A stretch of DNA of 40,986 bases, taken from the NCBI RefSeq assembly GCF_947495715.1, contig NZ_CANLZU010000026.1, forward strand, positions 1-40,986, given 5' to 3'. The stretch comes from an uncultured Oceanisphaera sp. (GTDB lineage Bacteria; Pseudomonadota; Gammaproteobacteria; Enterobacterales; Aeromonadaceae). The number at the start of each line of letters is the position of its first letter. Within the stretch, counting starts at the first letter, position 1. The notes beneath the pieces are model-generated. The model was not told the origin of the DNA and searched no databases. It saw only the letters and a list, made by a program, of their open reading frames with translations. Of this stretch, positions 29,863-37,324 are shown piece by piece. Made by a program: the position numbers and the translations under genes.

Positions 29863-29894
29863 TCGATTAAGCCCTGTTGCATCCTCGACTAAGC
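29863..29894. promoter_or_regulatory. Pair of 10-bp direct repeats in the SDR / RND-pump divergent region
   Basis: TCGATTAAGC at 29863-29872 and TCGACTAAGC at 29885-29894, nine of ten bases shared, 22 bp apart (two helical turns). This could be a tandem operator for a regulator encoded elsewhere. No regulator gene is adjacent. Confidence 0.3.
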
Positions 29895-29999
29895 GTAGTG
29901 GGGTTTTGTCACACTTTGTTACCTCTTTGCCGGTAGCTGACATAGTCTGGCCGCACTAAACGGGTACACTAGGTCCAATATGCACAAAGGAATAAAAAC

Positions 30000-31034
30000 A
30001 TGTTTCGTCATCACCATCACTCCGGTCTCTGGTTGATCTGCCTGTTGAGCCTGTCGATCATGACGCCGAGCGCGGTACTGGCCCGCAGTGCGCCGCTGGT
30101 CTCTACGGTACGGGTCACCGAGCAGCCGGTGACGGCCGGCATTGAACTGATTGGTACCCTCAAGGCCAGTCAGCAGGTGGCCATTTCTCCCCAGGTCAGT
30201 GCCCGGGTGACCAGGGTGCACTTCGTGCCCGGCCAGATGATCGCTCGGGATCAGCTGTTGCTCAGCCTGGATGACAGAGCCGCACAGGCGACGGTACGCG
30301 AAGCCGAAGCGGTGCTGATGGACGCCCGTCGTGTGCTTAACAACTTTCAGACCCTGTTCCGGCGCAAGGCGGTCACCCAGACCGAGCTGAACGGCCAGCA
30401 GGCGGTGGTGGCCATGGCCGAGGCCAAGTTGCAGGCGGCTCGCGTGCAGGCGGACTATCTGACCATCAAGGCCCCTTTTGGTGGTGTGATAGGATTGAGC
30501 GATGTGGCGCCCGGCGCCCTGCTCGGGGCCAACGAACCGGTGGCAAACCTGCTTGATGTGAGCAGCCTCAAGCTGGATCTGGCGGTACCGGAAAAATATT
30601 TTCGTCTGCTCAAGGTGGGTGAGCAGTTGAGCGCTCACACCCAGGCCTATGGCGAGCAGACCTTTATCGGTGAGCTGGCGGTCATTGCCCCCCGCGTGGA
30701 TGAAGACACCCTCAACGCCCGGGTTCGCTTGCTGTTTGATAACAGCGAGGGACTGCTGGTGCCGGGCATGCTGATGCGGGTGCAGCTGAGGGTAGATAAC
30801 AACACCCAGGCGGTGATTCCGGCGCAGAGCCTGCTTTATGCGGGCCAGCAGCGCTATGTGTTTGTGGTGGATGACGAGGGCAAGGTCAGTCGGCGCAACG
30901 TGAGCATAGGCCGCAACCTGGGGGAGCGGGTGACCATTACCGACGGACTGACCCTTGGCGAGCGGGTGATCAGCGAAGGCACGGTCAAGGTACGCAGCGG
31001 CATGCAGGTGGAGGTACAGAGTGAAGCTCTCTGA
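30000..31034 (+). CDS. RND efflux periplasmic adaptor (membrane fusion protein)
   Basis: 344 residues. N-terminal signal peptide (residues about 10-29, ending VLARS), then the HlyD/AcrA order: barrel-lipoyl half (GTLKASQQVAISPQVSARV), helical hairpin (REAEAVLMDARRVLNNFQ), second lipoyl half (IKAPFGGVIGLSDVAPGALL) and beta-barrel/membrane-proximal domain. No lipobox Cys is seen, so it is probably soluble or anchored by an uncleaved signal. Good ribosome site AAAGGA. It overlaps the permease gene by 14 bp. It would bridge the permease to a TolC-type channel encoded elsewhere. The short hairpin resembles VexC or MexH-type adaptors. Confidence 0.93.
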   Translation: MFRHHHHSGLWLICLLSLSIMTPSAVLARSAPLVSTVRVTEQPVTAGIELIGTLKASQQVAISPQVSARVTRVHFVPGQMIARDQLLLSLDDRAAQATVREAEAVLMDARRVLNNFQTLFRRKAVTQTELNGQQAVVAMAEAKLQAARVQADYLTIKAPFGGVIGLSDVAPGALLGANEPVANLLDVSSLKLDLAVPEKYFRLLKVGEQLSAHTQAYGEQTFIGELAVIAPRVDEDTLNARVRLLFDNSEGLLVPGMLMRVQLRVDNNTQAVIPAQSLLYAGQQRYVFVVDDEGKVSRRNVSIGRNLGERVTITDGLTLGERVISEGTVKVRSGMQVEVQSEAL

Positions 31035-34000
31035 TCTGTCTATCTCCCGCCCGGTACTGGCTACGGTACTGAGCCTGATGTTGTGCGTATTCGGGCTGAT
31101 TTCCTTTCTTGAGCTGCCGCTTCGGGAAATGCCCGACACCACCTCGCCGGTGGTGACGGTACGCACCGATTATACCGGTGCCAGCGCCGGCGTGCTGGAG
31201 ACGCAGGTCACCAAGCGACTGGAAGACGAGTTGTCGGGCATCAGCGGGGTCAAATTTATCAGCTCCAGCACCAGTGACGGCCGCTCCAGCATCACCATCG
31301 AGTTCGATCCGGCGCGAAACCTGGACAACGCCGCCAGCGATGTACGCGAAGCGGTGGCCCGGGCGTCCCGCGGCCTGCCCGATGATGCCGACGCTCCCAT
31401 CGTCACCAAGGACACGGGGCGCAACGATGTCATCTTGTGGGTAACGCTGCGTTCTACCGGTATGTCGCCACTGGCACTGGGGGATTATGCCCAGAACGTG
31501 CTGGCCGATCGTTTCAGCCTGCTCGACGGCGTCAGCTCGGTCTGGGTCGGTGGTCGCAAGGAGCGGGTGATGAACGTGCGGCTCGATCCGGTGGCCATGG
31601 CCTCGCGCGGGGTCACGGTGGCCGATATTCGCGCCGCCTTGCGTGCCCAGAACGTGGAGTTGCCGGCCGGCACCCTGGAAAACAGCCAGCAGAACTTCGC
31701 CGCCCGCATTCAGCGTGGTTACGATCAGGCGGTAAACTTCCAGACCCTGAGCATTCGCCGCATTGACTCGGGGGCTCGGGTCTATCTGGGCGACGTGGCC
31801 GAGATCTGGGAAGGAGAAAAGCCGGAAGATACCCTGTTTCGCTCCAACGGCCAGAACGTGGTGGGGCTGGGCATCGTCAAGCAGACTCAGGCCAATACCC
31901 TGGATGTGGTGAACGAGGTCAAGCAGGCGATTATTGCCCAGCAGCCCTTTCTGCCGGCAGGGGCCGAACTGACCTGGACCTACGACAGTTCGGTGTTTAT
32001 CGACAGCGCCATCAGCGAGGTCTATCAGACCCTGATGATCACGGTGGGGCTGGTGATACTGGTGATTTACATCTTTCTGGGGCAGGTGCGCGCCACCCTG
32101 ATCCCGGCGGTAACGGTGCCGGTGTCGCTGGTCAGTGCCTTTATCCTGGCCTATGCGCTGGGTTACTCGGTCAACCTCATTACCCTGATGGCGCTGATCA
32201 TGGCCATCGGCCTGGTGGTGGATGATGCCATTGTAGTATTGGAGAACATTCACCATCACCTGGAGCGGGGCCGTTCACCGCTGGCGGCGGCCTATCACGG
32301 TGCGCGCGAGGTGGGGTTTGCGGTGATCGCCACCACCCTGACCCTGGTATCGGTATTTCTGCCCATCGTGTTCATGGGCGGCATCATAGGCCGTATTTTT
32401 ACCGAATTTGCGATATTGCTGGCCGGAGCCGTAGCTTTTTCGTCGCTGGTGGCGCTGACCCTGACCCCGGTAATGGCCAGCAAGATCCTCAAGCCCAAAC
32501 AACAACCGGGCTGGCTGGCGAGCCGTTTCGATGCAGGCTTTGCCCGACTGGAACAGGGCTATCGGCGCCTGCTCGGCAGCGAGCTGAGTCATCGCTGGTG
32601 GGCACCGGTGGCCATGGTGCTGGCGCTGGGGTTCATTACCCTGTTGTTTCGAGAAGTACCGCAGAGTCTGACTCCGAAGGAAGACCGTGGCGTGATCTTC
32701 GTGTTGGTGCGTGGGGCCGAAGGGGCCAGCTTCGAGCGCATGAGCCGGGCCATGGGGGAGGTGGAAGCGCGCCTGGCGCCTTTGCAGCAGGATGGCACCG
32801 TTACCAGCCTGACGGTCCGCACTCCCGGCTTCGGTGGCGGGGTGAACAGCGGTATCGTCATCGCCAGCCTGGAAGCCTGGGATAAACGCGAGCCCTCGGC
32901 CGAAGCCGTTGTCGGGCGTATTCGCGGCCTGACCCGGGACGTGGCCGATGTACTGGTGATTCCGATACTGCCTTCGTCCATTCGGGGCGGCTCCAGCTCA
33001 CCGGTGGAGTTTGTGCTGGGCGGGGCCGACTACGACGAACTCTATGGCTGGGCCGAACAGTTGCAGCGGCTGGCGCGGGATAACCCGGGTCTGAGTGATC
33101 TGGATCTGGATTATGCCCAGACCAAACCCGAGCTGCTGGTGGAAGTGGATCAGCAGCGGGCGGCCAAGCTGGGGATTTCGGTAACCGAGGTGGCCGACAG
33201 TCTCAATGTCATGCTCGGCGGCCAGGGCATTACCACCTATGCCCGCCAGGGGGAAGAGTACGATGTCTATCTCAAGGGGCAGCAGGACGCCTTCAGGCAG
33301 CTCAGTGATCTGGGCGGCATCTACCTGCGCACCGGCGGCGGCGAGCTGGTGTCGCTGGACAACCTGGTCACCCTGAACGAGCAGGGGGCTTCGCCTTCCC
33401 TTAACCATTACAATCGCAAGAAGGCGATTACCCTCAGCGCCAACCTGGTCGGCAACTATAGCCTGGGTGAGGCGCTGGATTATCTGGACGGCCTGGTGCG
33501 CGAGCAGCTGCCCGACAATGCCACTGTCGATTACAAGGGCGAGTCGCTGGAGTACAAAAGCAATCAGGGCGATGTGGCCTTCGTGTTCGGGCTGGCGCTG
33601 GTGGTGGTGTTTCTGATCCTGGCGGCCCAGTTCGAGAGCTTTGTGCATCCTTTTATCGTGCTGCTGACGGTACCCCTTGGCCTGCTCGGTGGCCTGCTGG
33701 GGCTGTATTTTACCGGTATGACCCTTAACGCCTACAGCCAGATAGCCATGGTGATGCTGATAGGATTGGTGACCAAAAACGGCATTCTGATCGTGGAGTT
33801 TGCCAACCAGCTGCGTGACCGGGGGCAGCCGTTTGCCGAGGCGTTAATCGAGGCGTCGGTGCGACGTCTGCGGCCCATTCTGATGACCGCCTTTACCACG
33901 GTGGCGGGCGCGATTCCACTGATCCTGGCCAGCGGTGCCGGCGCCGAAAGTCGGCAGGCGGTGGGTATAGTGGTGTTTGCCGGCGTGGCACTGGCGACCC

Positions 34001-34116
34001 TGCTGACGCTGTTTATCGTGCCCGCCATGTACCGGTTGCTGGCGCGGCACACTCAGTCGCCGGAGCATCAGCAACGACGGCTGGAAGCGGCGCTGAAGGA
34101 AAAGCCTGAAGGATAG
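31021..34116 (+). CDS. RND-family multidrug efflux permease (HAE1-like)
   Basis: 1031 residues from a GTG at 31021 with GGAGG six bases upstream. Twelve membrane helices in two halves with two large periplasmic loops (about 40-330 and 560-860). The proton-relay aspartates lie in TM4 (AIGLVVDDAIVVLENI). N-terminal SISRPVLATVLSLMLCVFGLISFLELPLREMP and the later VTKNGILIVEFANQLRD are typical of the AcrB/MdtC/VexD-type branch. It pumps amphiphilic compounds out in exchange for protons; the actual substrates are unknown. No outer-membrane channel or regulator gene is next to it. Confidence 0.94.
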   Translation: MKLSDLSISRPVLATVLSLMLCVFGLISFLELPLREMPDTTSPVVTVRTDYTGASAGVLETQVTKRLEDELSGISGVKFISSSTSDGRSSITIEFDPARNLDNAASDVREAVARASRGLPDDADAPIVTKDTGRNDVILWVTLRSTGMSPLALGDYAQNVLADRFSLLDGVSSVWVGGRKERVMNVRLDPVAMASRGVTVADIRAALRAQNVELPAGTLENSQQNFAARIQRGYDQAVNFQTLSIRRIDSGARVYLGDVAEIWEGEKPEDTLFRSNGQNVVGLGIVKQTQANTLDVVNEVKQAIIAQQPFLPAGAELTWTYDSSVFIDSAISEVYQTLMITVGLVILVIYIFLGQVRATLIPAVTVPVSLVSAFILAYALGYSVNLITLMALIMAIGLVVDDAIVVLENIHHHLERGRSPLAAAYHGAREVGFAVIATTLTLVSVFLPIVFMGGIIGRIFTEFAILLAGAVAFSSLVALTLTPVMASKILKPKQQPGWLASRFDAGFARLEQGYRRLLGSELSHRWWAPVAMVLALGFITLLFREVPQSLTPKEDRGVIFVLVRGAEGASFERMSRAMGEVEARLAPLQQDGTVTSLTVRTPGFGGGVNSGIVIASLEAWDKREPSAEAVVGRIRGLTRDVADVLVIPILPSSIRGGSSSPVEFVLGGADYDELYGWAEQLQRLARDNPGLSDLDLDYAQTKPELLVEVDQQRAAKLGISVTEVADSLNVMLGGQGITTYARQGEEYDVYLKGQQDAFRQLSDLGGIYLRTGGGELVSLDNLVTLNEQGASPSLNHYNRKKAITLSANLVGNYSLGEALDYLDGLVREQLPDNATVDYKGESLEYKSNQGDVAFVFGLALVVVFLILAAQFESFVHPFIVLLTVPLGLLGGLLGLYFTGMTLNAYSQIAMVMLIGLVTKNGILIVEFANQLRDRGQPFAEALIEASVRRLRPILMTAFTTVAGAIPLILASGAGAESRQAVGIVVFAGVALATLLTLFIVPAMYRLLARHTQSPEHQQRRLEAALKEKPEG

Positions 34117-34145
34117 AAAGCTGAAAGCGGTAAGCGCGAAGCTAT

Positions 34146-34178
34146 AAAGCACCGGGCTTGTGAGCTCGGTGCTTTTTT
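34146..34178 (+). terminator. RND pump operon terminator
   Basis: AAAGCACCGGGCT pairs with AGCTCGGTGCTTT (one G-T pair) around loop TGTG, then Ts, 29 bases after the permease stop. Confidence 0.88.
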
Positions 34179-34198
34179 AGGGTCGAATTTATTCGACC
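34177..34198 (+). repeat. REP-like palindrome with TTAG head
   Basis: TTAG followed by GGTCGAAT-tt-ATTCGACC, the same palindrome as at 28124-28145 but with TTAG in place of GTAG. Its head overlaps the T run of the upstream terminator. Confidence 0.6.
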
Positions 34199-34223
34199 AG
34201 AAACCGAGGCACTATCCTAAAGC

Positions 34224-34654
34224 GGTCGAATAATACCAACCTAAGTAAAAATATGATCTATTTTAAAGCTCGGAACGAGAGGCAACAGAGTCACCTCCCA
34301 CTACACGCAATAAACCCATCCATGGGAGCTCGGAAATACCGTCCCTGGCATTTCACGGTCGTGGGAGCCGATCTCTGCTGCCTCTCCTGAAGCACCGAGT
34401 TGTCTGCAGGGCACTCCCACAGGCGACGCCGCAGCACAGGGGCGGATGAAGGGTTCTACTCCAGCGACCATCACATGACAGGTCACCAAAGGCTCCTGCA
34501 ATGCTGACACTCCCGCCATCCTTGGCGGTCGGACGTCATGTGCTGAGCGTCGCAGGGATGCGGTTTTGTCGGTGGAGTGGACCCTTTGTTCGACCTTTAC
34601 AGGGCAGCTAAACAGACCAGTTAGTTTTACAGATTGGTATAAATTCGACCCTAC
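34224..34654 (-). repeat. REP palindrome split by repeat copy D
   Basis: The left part GGTCGAATAA (34224-34233) and right part TAAATTCGACCCTAC (34640-34654) join, with one TAA removed, to give exactly the 22-bp GTAG-headed palindrome found at 28124-28145. The 406-bp copy D lies between them. It is therefore an insertion into a REP with a 3-bp TAA duplication. Confidence 0.8.
34234..34639 (-). mobile_element. Structured MITE-like repeat, copy D (406 bp, intact, inverted orientation)
   Basis: Ends TACCAA (34234-34239) and TTGGTA (34634-34639), flanked by TAA on both sides. Internally it runs opposite to copies A-C. Module 2 comes first (34278-34385): AGAGGCAACAGAG with CTCTGCTGCCTCT, CTCCCAC with GTGGGAG, and a CCCAT..ATGGG hairpin. 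The linker hairpin follows (GAGTTGTCTGCAGGGC side near 34397). Module 1 comes last: read on the minus strand, ACTCCA-c-CGAC pairs with GTCG-c-TGGAGT, with an inserted CCGCCA-AGGA-TGGCGG hairpin. The minus-strand left end reads AAGGTCGAACAAAGGG as in copy C. No credible protein. It fills most of the gap between the RND operon and the tRNA-Tyr pair; 34655-34701 shows nothing more. Confidence 0.87.
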
Positions 34655-34701
34655 CACAGGTTTTTTACAGCGTTTCTTCGCGCTGTGTTTTCAGCAGGCA
34701 T

Positions 34702-34732
34702 AAAAAAAGCCGGTGCTGAGCACCGGCTTTTA
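34702..34732 (-). terminator. tRNA-Tyr operon terminator
   Basis: AAAAGCCGGTGCT and AGCACCGGCTTTT around loop GAGC-like centre, ending in a run of T on the minus strand (As at 34702-34708 on plus). It lies six bases beyond the second tRNA-Tyr. Confidence 0.88.
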
Positions 34733-34737
34733 AAGGA

Positions 34738-34822
34738 TGGTGGAGGGAGCTGGATTCGAACCAGCGAAGGCTGAGCCGTCAGATTTACAGTCTGATCCCT
34801 TTGGCCACTCGGGAACCCCTCC
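34738..34822 (-). tRNA. tRNA-Tyr (GTA), second copy
   Basis: 85 nt with encoded CCA. Class II tRNA with a long variable arm. The anticodon loop CTGTAAA gives GTA. 5' end GGAGGGGTTCCCGAG, T arm GGTTCGAATCC. Identical in sequence to the copy at 34915-34999, from which it is separated by 92 bp. Confidence 0.97.
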
Positions 34823-34914
34823 ACGAGTTAACTTGTTGCTGTTTAATGAAGTGCGTTAAACAGTTTTAATTTTTAAGTCTTACATCAATGCCTAAGGCAC
34901 TGATTAACAATAGA

Positions 34915-34999
34915 TGGTGGAGGGAGCTGGATTCGAACCAGCGAAGGCTGAGCCGTCAGATTTACAGTCTGATCCCTTTGGCCACTCGGGAACCCCTCC
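34915..34999 (-). tRNA. tRNA-Tyr (GTA), first copy
   Basis: 85 nt, encoded CCA, long variable arm, anticodon GTA. It is the promoter-proximal member of a tandem pair. A strong promoter with GC-rich discriminator sits at 35016-35043. The glyT-thrT-tuf genes that often follow tyrU in enterobacteria are absent here. Confidence 0.97.
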
Positions 35000-35015
35000 A
35001 CACTTTGTGGGGCGC

Positions 35016-35043
35016 ATATTACCAAAAAGAGGGAGCTTGTGAA
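35016..35043 (-). promoter_or_regulatory. tRNA-Tyr promoter with GCGCCCC discriminator
   Basis: Minus strand: -35 TTCACA (35043-35038), 16-bp spacer, -10 TAATAT (35021-35016), then GCGCCCC. This is the same discriminator as at the tRNA-Met promoter, typical of ppGpp-sensitive stable-RNA promoters. Confidence 0.75.
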
Positions 35044-35122
35044 CCCCGAAAGGGTAATTTTTTACTAAAAAAACCGGACTTGCTGCCGATAACCATTCAA
35101 ATGCCTAATATTTGCACTTTTT

Positions 35123-35599
35123 ATGCTGCCAGAACTTAATACCAATCTGCTCGTCAACGACAGCCAACTCGGAGATCGCCTTAACCAGGCGGTCATCGAC
35201 GGCCGTCGTAGCGATTTTGGTTTGCTGCTGGCGCTGCTTTCCGAAGATGCGCGGGATCTGCCGCGCATCGAAGAGGCAAAAAATGAGCAGGGGCAGCAGG
35301 ATTGGCGAAAGCATTTCGAACTGCCGGCGCAAAATCCGCTTTATGCGCACCAACAGGACAGCACCAGAGCACCGGAGCTGTCGGCCCTGGCCGGTGGCCT
35401 GCAGCAGGACAGCTTGCGTTTATTGCTGGCGATGCGGGCCGAGCCGTTACGGGCGAGCGACGAACTGCTGCCGACCGACGTCAGCAGCAACCTGAACCCG
35501 CGCACCCTGGCGCGGCTGTCGAGTGAGCTGAATCCCCGGCTGCCGGTACAGCCGGGACGCATGCTGGAGGTGTTGAACGCCGTCAAGGCGATGGCCTGA
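35123..35599 (+). CDS. Conserved protein of VC2046/SO_2500 type
   Basis: 158 residues, acidic and Leu-rich, no signal peptide or membrane segment. N-terminal text QLGDRLNQAVIDGRRSDFGLLLALLSEDARD recalls the small VC2046/SO_2500 family of Vibrio and Shewanella; the assignment is from memory and moderate. Function unknown. No Shine-Dalgarno precedes the ATG, but a TAATAT hexamer lies at 35107-35112. Transcription would start within a few bases of the ATG, so the message may be leaderless. Divergent from tRNA-Tyr and convergent with fabH. Confidence 0.6.
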   Translation: MLPELNTNLLVNDSQLGDRLNQAVIDGRRSDFGLLLALLSEDARDLPRIEEAKNEQGQQDWRKHFELPAQNPLYAHQQDSTRAPELSALAGGLQQDSLRLLLAMRAEPLRASDELLPTDVSSNLNPRTLARLSSELNPRLPVQPGRMLEVLNAVKAMA

Positions 35600-35608
35600 G
35601 ACGATTAG

Positions 35609-35656
35609 CCTCACCCCTCACCCCTCACCCCTCACCCCTCACCCCTCACCCCTCAC
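35609..35656 (+). repeat. CCCCTCA 7-bp tandem array with TTTCA tail
   Basis: A partial CCTCA then six perfect CCCCTCA units (35614-35655), followed by three CATTT repeats (35655-35669). It lies ten bases after the VC2046-type gene and just beyond the fabH stop. The fabH-sense strand is G-rich (TGAGGGG). The gap has no hairpin terminator that I can see. Confidence 0.9.
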
Positions 35657-35680
35657 ATTTCATTTCATTTCACAGACCCA

Positions 35681-36763
35681 TCAACCGCCGTGGGCCTGGC
35701 GACAGCCCATGATGGCCGGTGCCAGTAGTTCCAGTGCGCTTTGCTCGCAGGGCGGCAGGGTTGCATCGGAGCGGTTCAGCGGGGTGATGCGATCGCCCCA
35801 GCGGATCACGCCGGCGCCCCAGGTCAGGCCGGCACCGAAGGCGGCGGTCAGCAGCAAAGCACCGGGCTTGACTCGTCCCTGCTCCAGCGCCTCGCACAGG
35901 GCGATGGGCACGGTAGCGGCAGAGGTATTGCCGTACTGCGCTATGTTCACCATCACCTTTTCCGGCGGCAATGCCATTTTTTTGGCCAGCGTTTCGATAA
36001 TGCGAATATTGGCCTGGTGGGGCAGCAGCAAGTCGATATCCTGCTCGGTGACCCCCGCCTGATCCAGCACATGAGCGGCCGCATCGCCCATGCCCTTGAC
36101 CGCACGCTTGAATATTTCCTTGCCCTCGAAATTGACCTCGAACAGGCCATCGATATGCTCGAAACGACGGCGGTCGGTGCCTGAATTGGGTACGGCAAGA
36201 ATGTCTCTGGCCTCTGCGTCGCAGCCGAGCTTGTCGGCGAGCAGCCCCACCGGTTGTTCGCTGGCTTCCAGCACCACGGCCCCGGCGCCGTCGCCGAACA
36301 GTACGGCGGTATCTCTTTTGGTCCAGTCCAGATAGTGAGTCAGTCGTTCGGCGCCGATCACCAGTACGCGCTGCATGCTGCCGGCCTTGATCAGGGCGCT
36401 GCCCACGCTCAGGCCATAAATAAAGCCGGTACAGGCGGCATTGATGTCGAATACCGCCGCGCGGCCGGCCCCCAGCGACTGTTGTACCGCCGAAGCGGCG
36501 CTGGGCACCAGGCTGTCCGGGCTGGCGGTGGCCATGATAATGCAGTCCAGCCGGCTCGCGTCCATACCGGCGGCGGCCAGAGCATGGCTGGCTGCTACCG
36601 TGGCCAGAGCCGAGGTACTTACATGAGCAATGCGACGCGAGCGAATGCCGGTACGGCTATGAATCCACTCATCGGAAGTGTCGAGAAAGGTGCCGAGATC
36701 GTCGTTACTCAGGGCGGCGGGGGGCAGACATTTCCCCCAACCGGTAATATTGGCGTAGCGCAT
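35681..36763 (-). CDS. Beta-ketoacyl-ACP synthase III (FabH-type)
   Basis: 360 residues, about 40 longer than canonical FabH, with the extra length at the C-terminus after WGDRI. Thiolase fold with the Cys-His-Asn triad: Cys111 in [11 protein letters not shown], His in [10 protein letters not shown] and Asn in [13 protein letters not shown]. Such enzymes condense acyl-CoA with malonyl-ACP to start fatty-acid or related chains. The gene is not beside plsX-fabD-fabG, so it is probably a second KAS III rather than the housekeeping fabH; its primer specificity is unknown. It ends at a CCCCTCA array. Confidence 0.88.
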   Translation of the reverse strand: MRYANITGWGKCLPPAALSNDDLGTFLDTSDEWIHSRTGIRSRRIAHVSTSALATVAASHALAAAGMDASRLDCIIMATASPDSLVPSAASAVQQSLGAGRAAVFDINAACTGFIYGLSVGSALIKAGSMQRVLVIGAERLTHYLDWTKRDTAVLFGDGAGAVVLEASEQPVGLLADKLGCDAEARDILAVPNSGTDRRRFEHIDGLFEVNFEGKEIFKRAVKGMGDAAAHVLDQAGVTEQDIDLLLPHQANIRIIETLAKKMALPPEKVMVNIAQYGNTSAATVPIALCEALEQGRVKPGALLLTAAFGAGLTWGAGVIRWGDRITPLNRSDATLPPCEQSALELLAPAIMGCRQAHGG

Positions 36764-36884
36764 GTTAAGCCCTGTTTGCGAGATTAAGGTGAATGCTGCC
36801 GATGTTGTCCTGGCGACTTCAAAGCGTCATATACCGGCAATATCGTCAGCTTGGGTATTCGATGTTGTTTACGGGGTGGTGGCG

Positions 36885-37262
36885 TTAACCTCGGCCTTGC
36901 CGTTCCAGTCGTAGCTGAACCCAGGTACGATAAATCCAGGACAGACAGGGCCGAACCAGCGGCAGCCCAATCAACCAGGCCAGTGGCTTGAGCCGGGGCA
37001 CCCGCTGCATCAACAGAATATAGGCGTCCAGCTCGGATCGCACTTCTCCGTCTGCGGTTTGTACGTGCAGCTCGCGTAATGCCTTGTAAGGACTGATCCC
37101 CAGGCTCAGCAATACTTCTTCCCGACCCGTGATATCAAACCAGTAAATATCGTCACCACCGGTGCCTGCCCAACGTTCATAACGCGCCCTGTCCTTGATG
37201 CAGCCCTCGCAACTGCCATCGTAAAACACCACCAGCTGATGGCGCGGCTTTTTTCCATCCAT
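36885..37262 (-). CDS. DCC-family (DUF393) thiol-disulfide-type protein
   Basis: 125 residues from the ATG at 37262, eight bases after GGAGG. That ribosome site rules against the much longer ORF start, which would overlap the carboxypeptidase gene. The N-terminal motif is VVFYDGSCEGCIKDR: the family's DxxCxxC, from which DCC is named. WFDITGREEVLLSLGISPYKALRELHVQ follows and a hydrophobic C-terminal helix ends it. A redox role is presumed from the CxxC only. Between the M32 peptidase (62 bp upstream) and fabH (121 bp downstream), same strand. Confidence 0.87.
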   Translation of the reverse strand: MDGKKPRHQLVVFYDGSCEGCIKDRARYERWAGTGGDDIYWFDITGREEVLLSLGISPYKALRELHVQTADGEVRSELDAYILLMQRVPRLKPLAWLIGLPLVRPCLSWIYRTWVQLRLERQGRG

Positions 37263-37324
37263 CACCACGTCCTCCATGACAAGGAAGTTCCGTCCCTGGA
37301 ACTCTGAGCTAAGCATAGTCGGCA

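Noticed and set aside
34301-34657. 118-residue minus-strand ORF in repeat copy D
   Set aside because: It runs through the terminal repeat and into the REP palindrome; no start signal and no resemblance to a transposase.
34888-35139. 83-residue ORF across the first tRNA-Tyr
   Set aside because: It is the antisense of the tRNA and its promoter; typical tRNA-shadow ORF text (WWRELDSNQRRLSRQIYSLIPLATREP-like).
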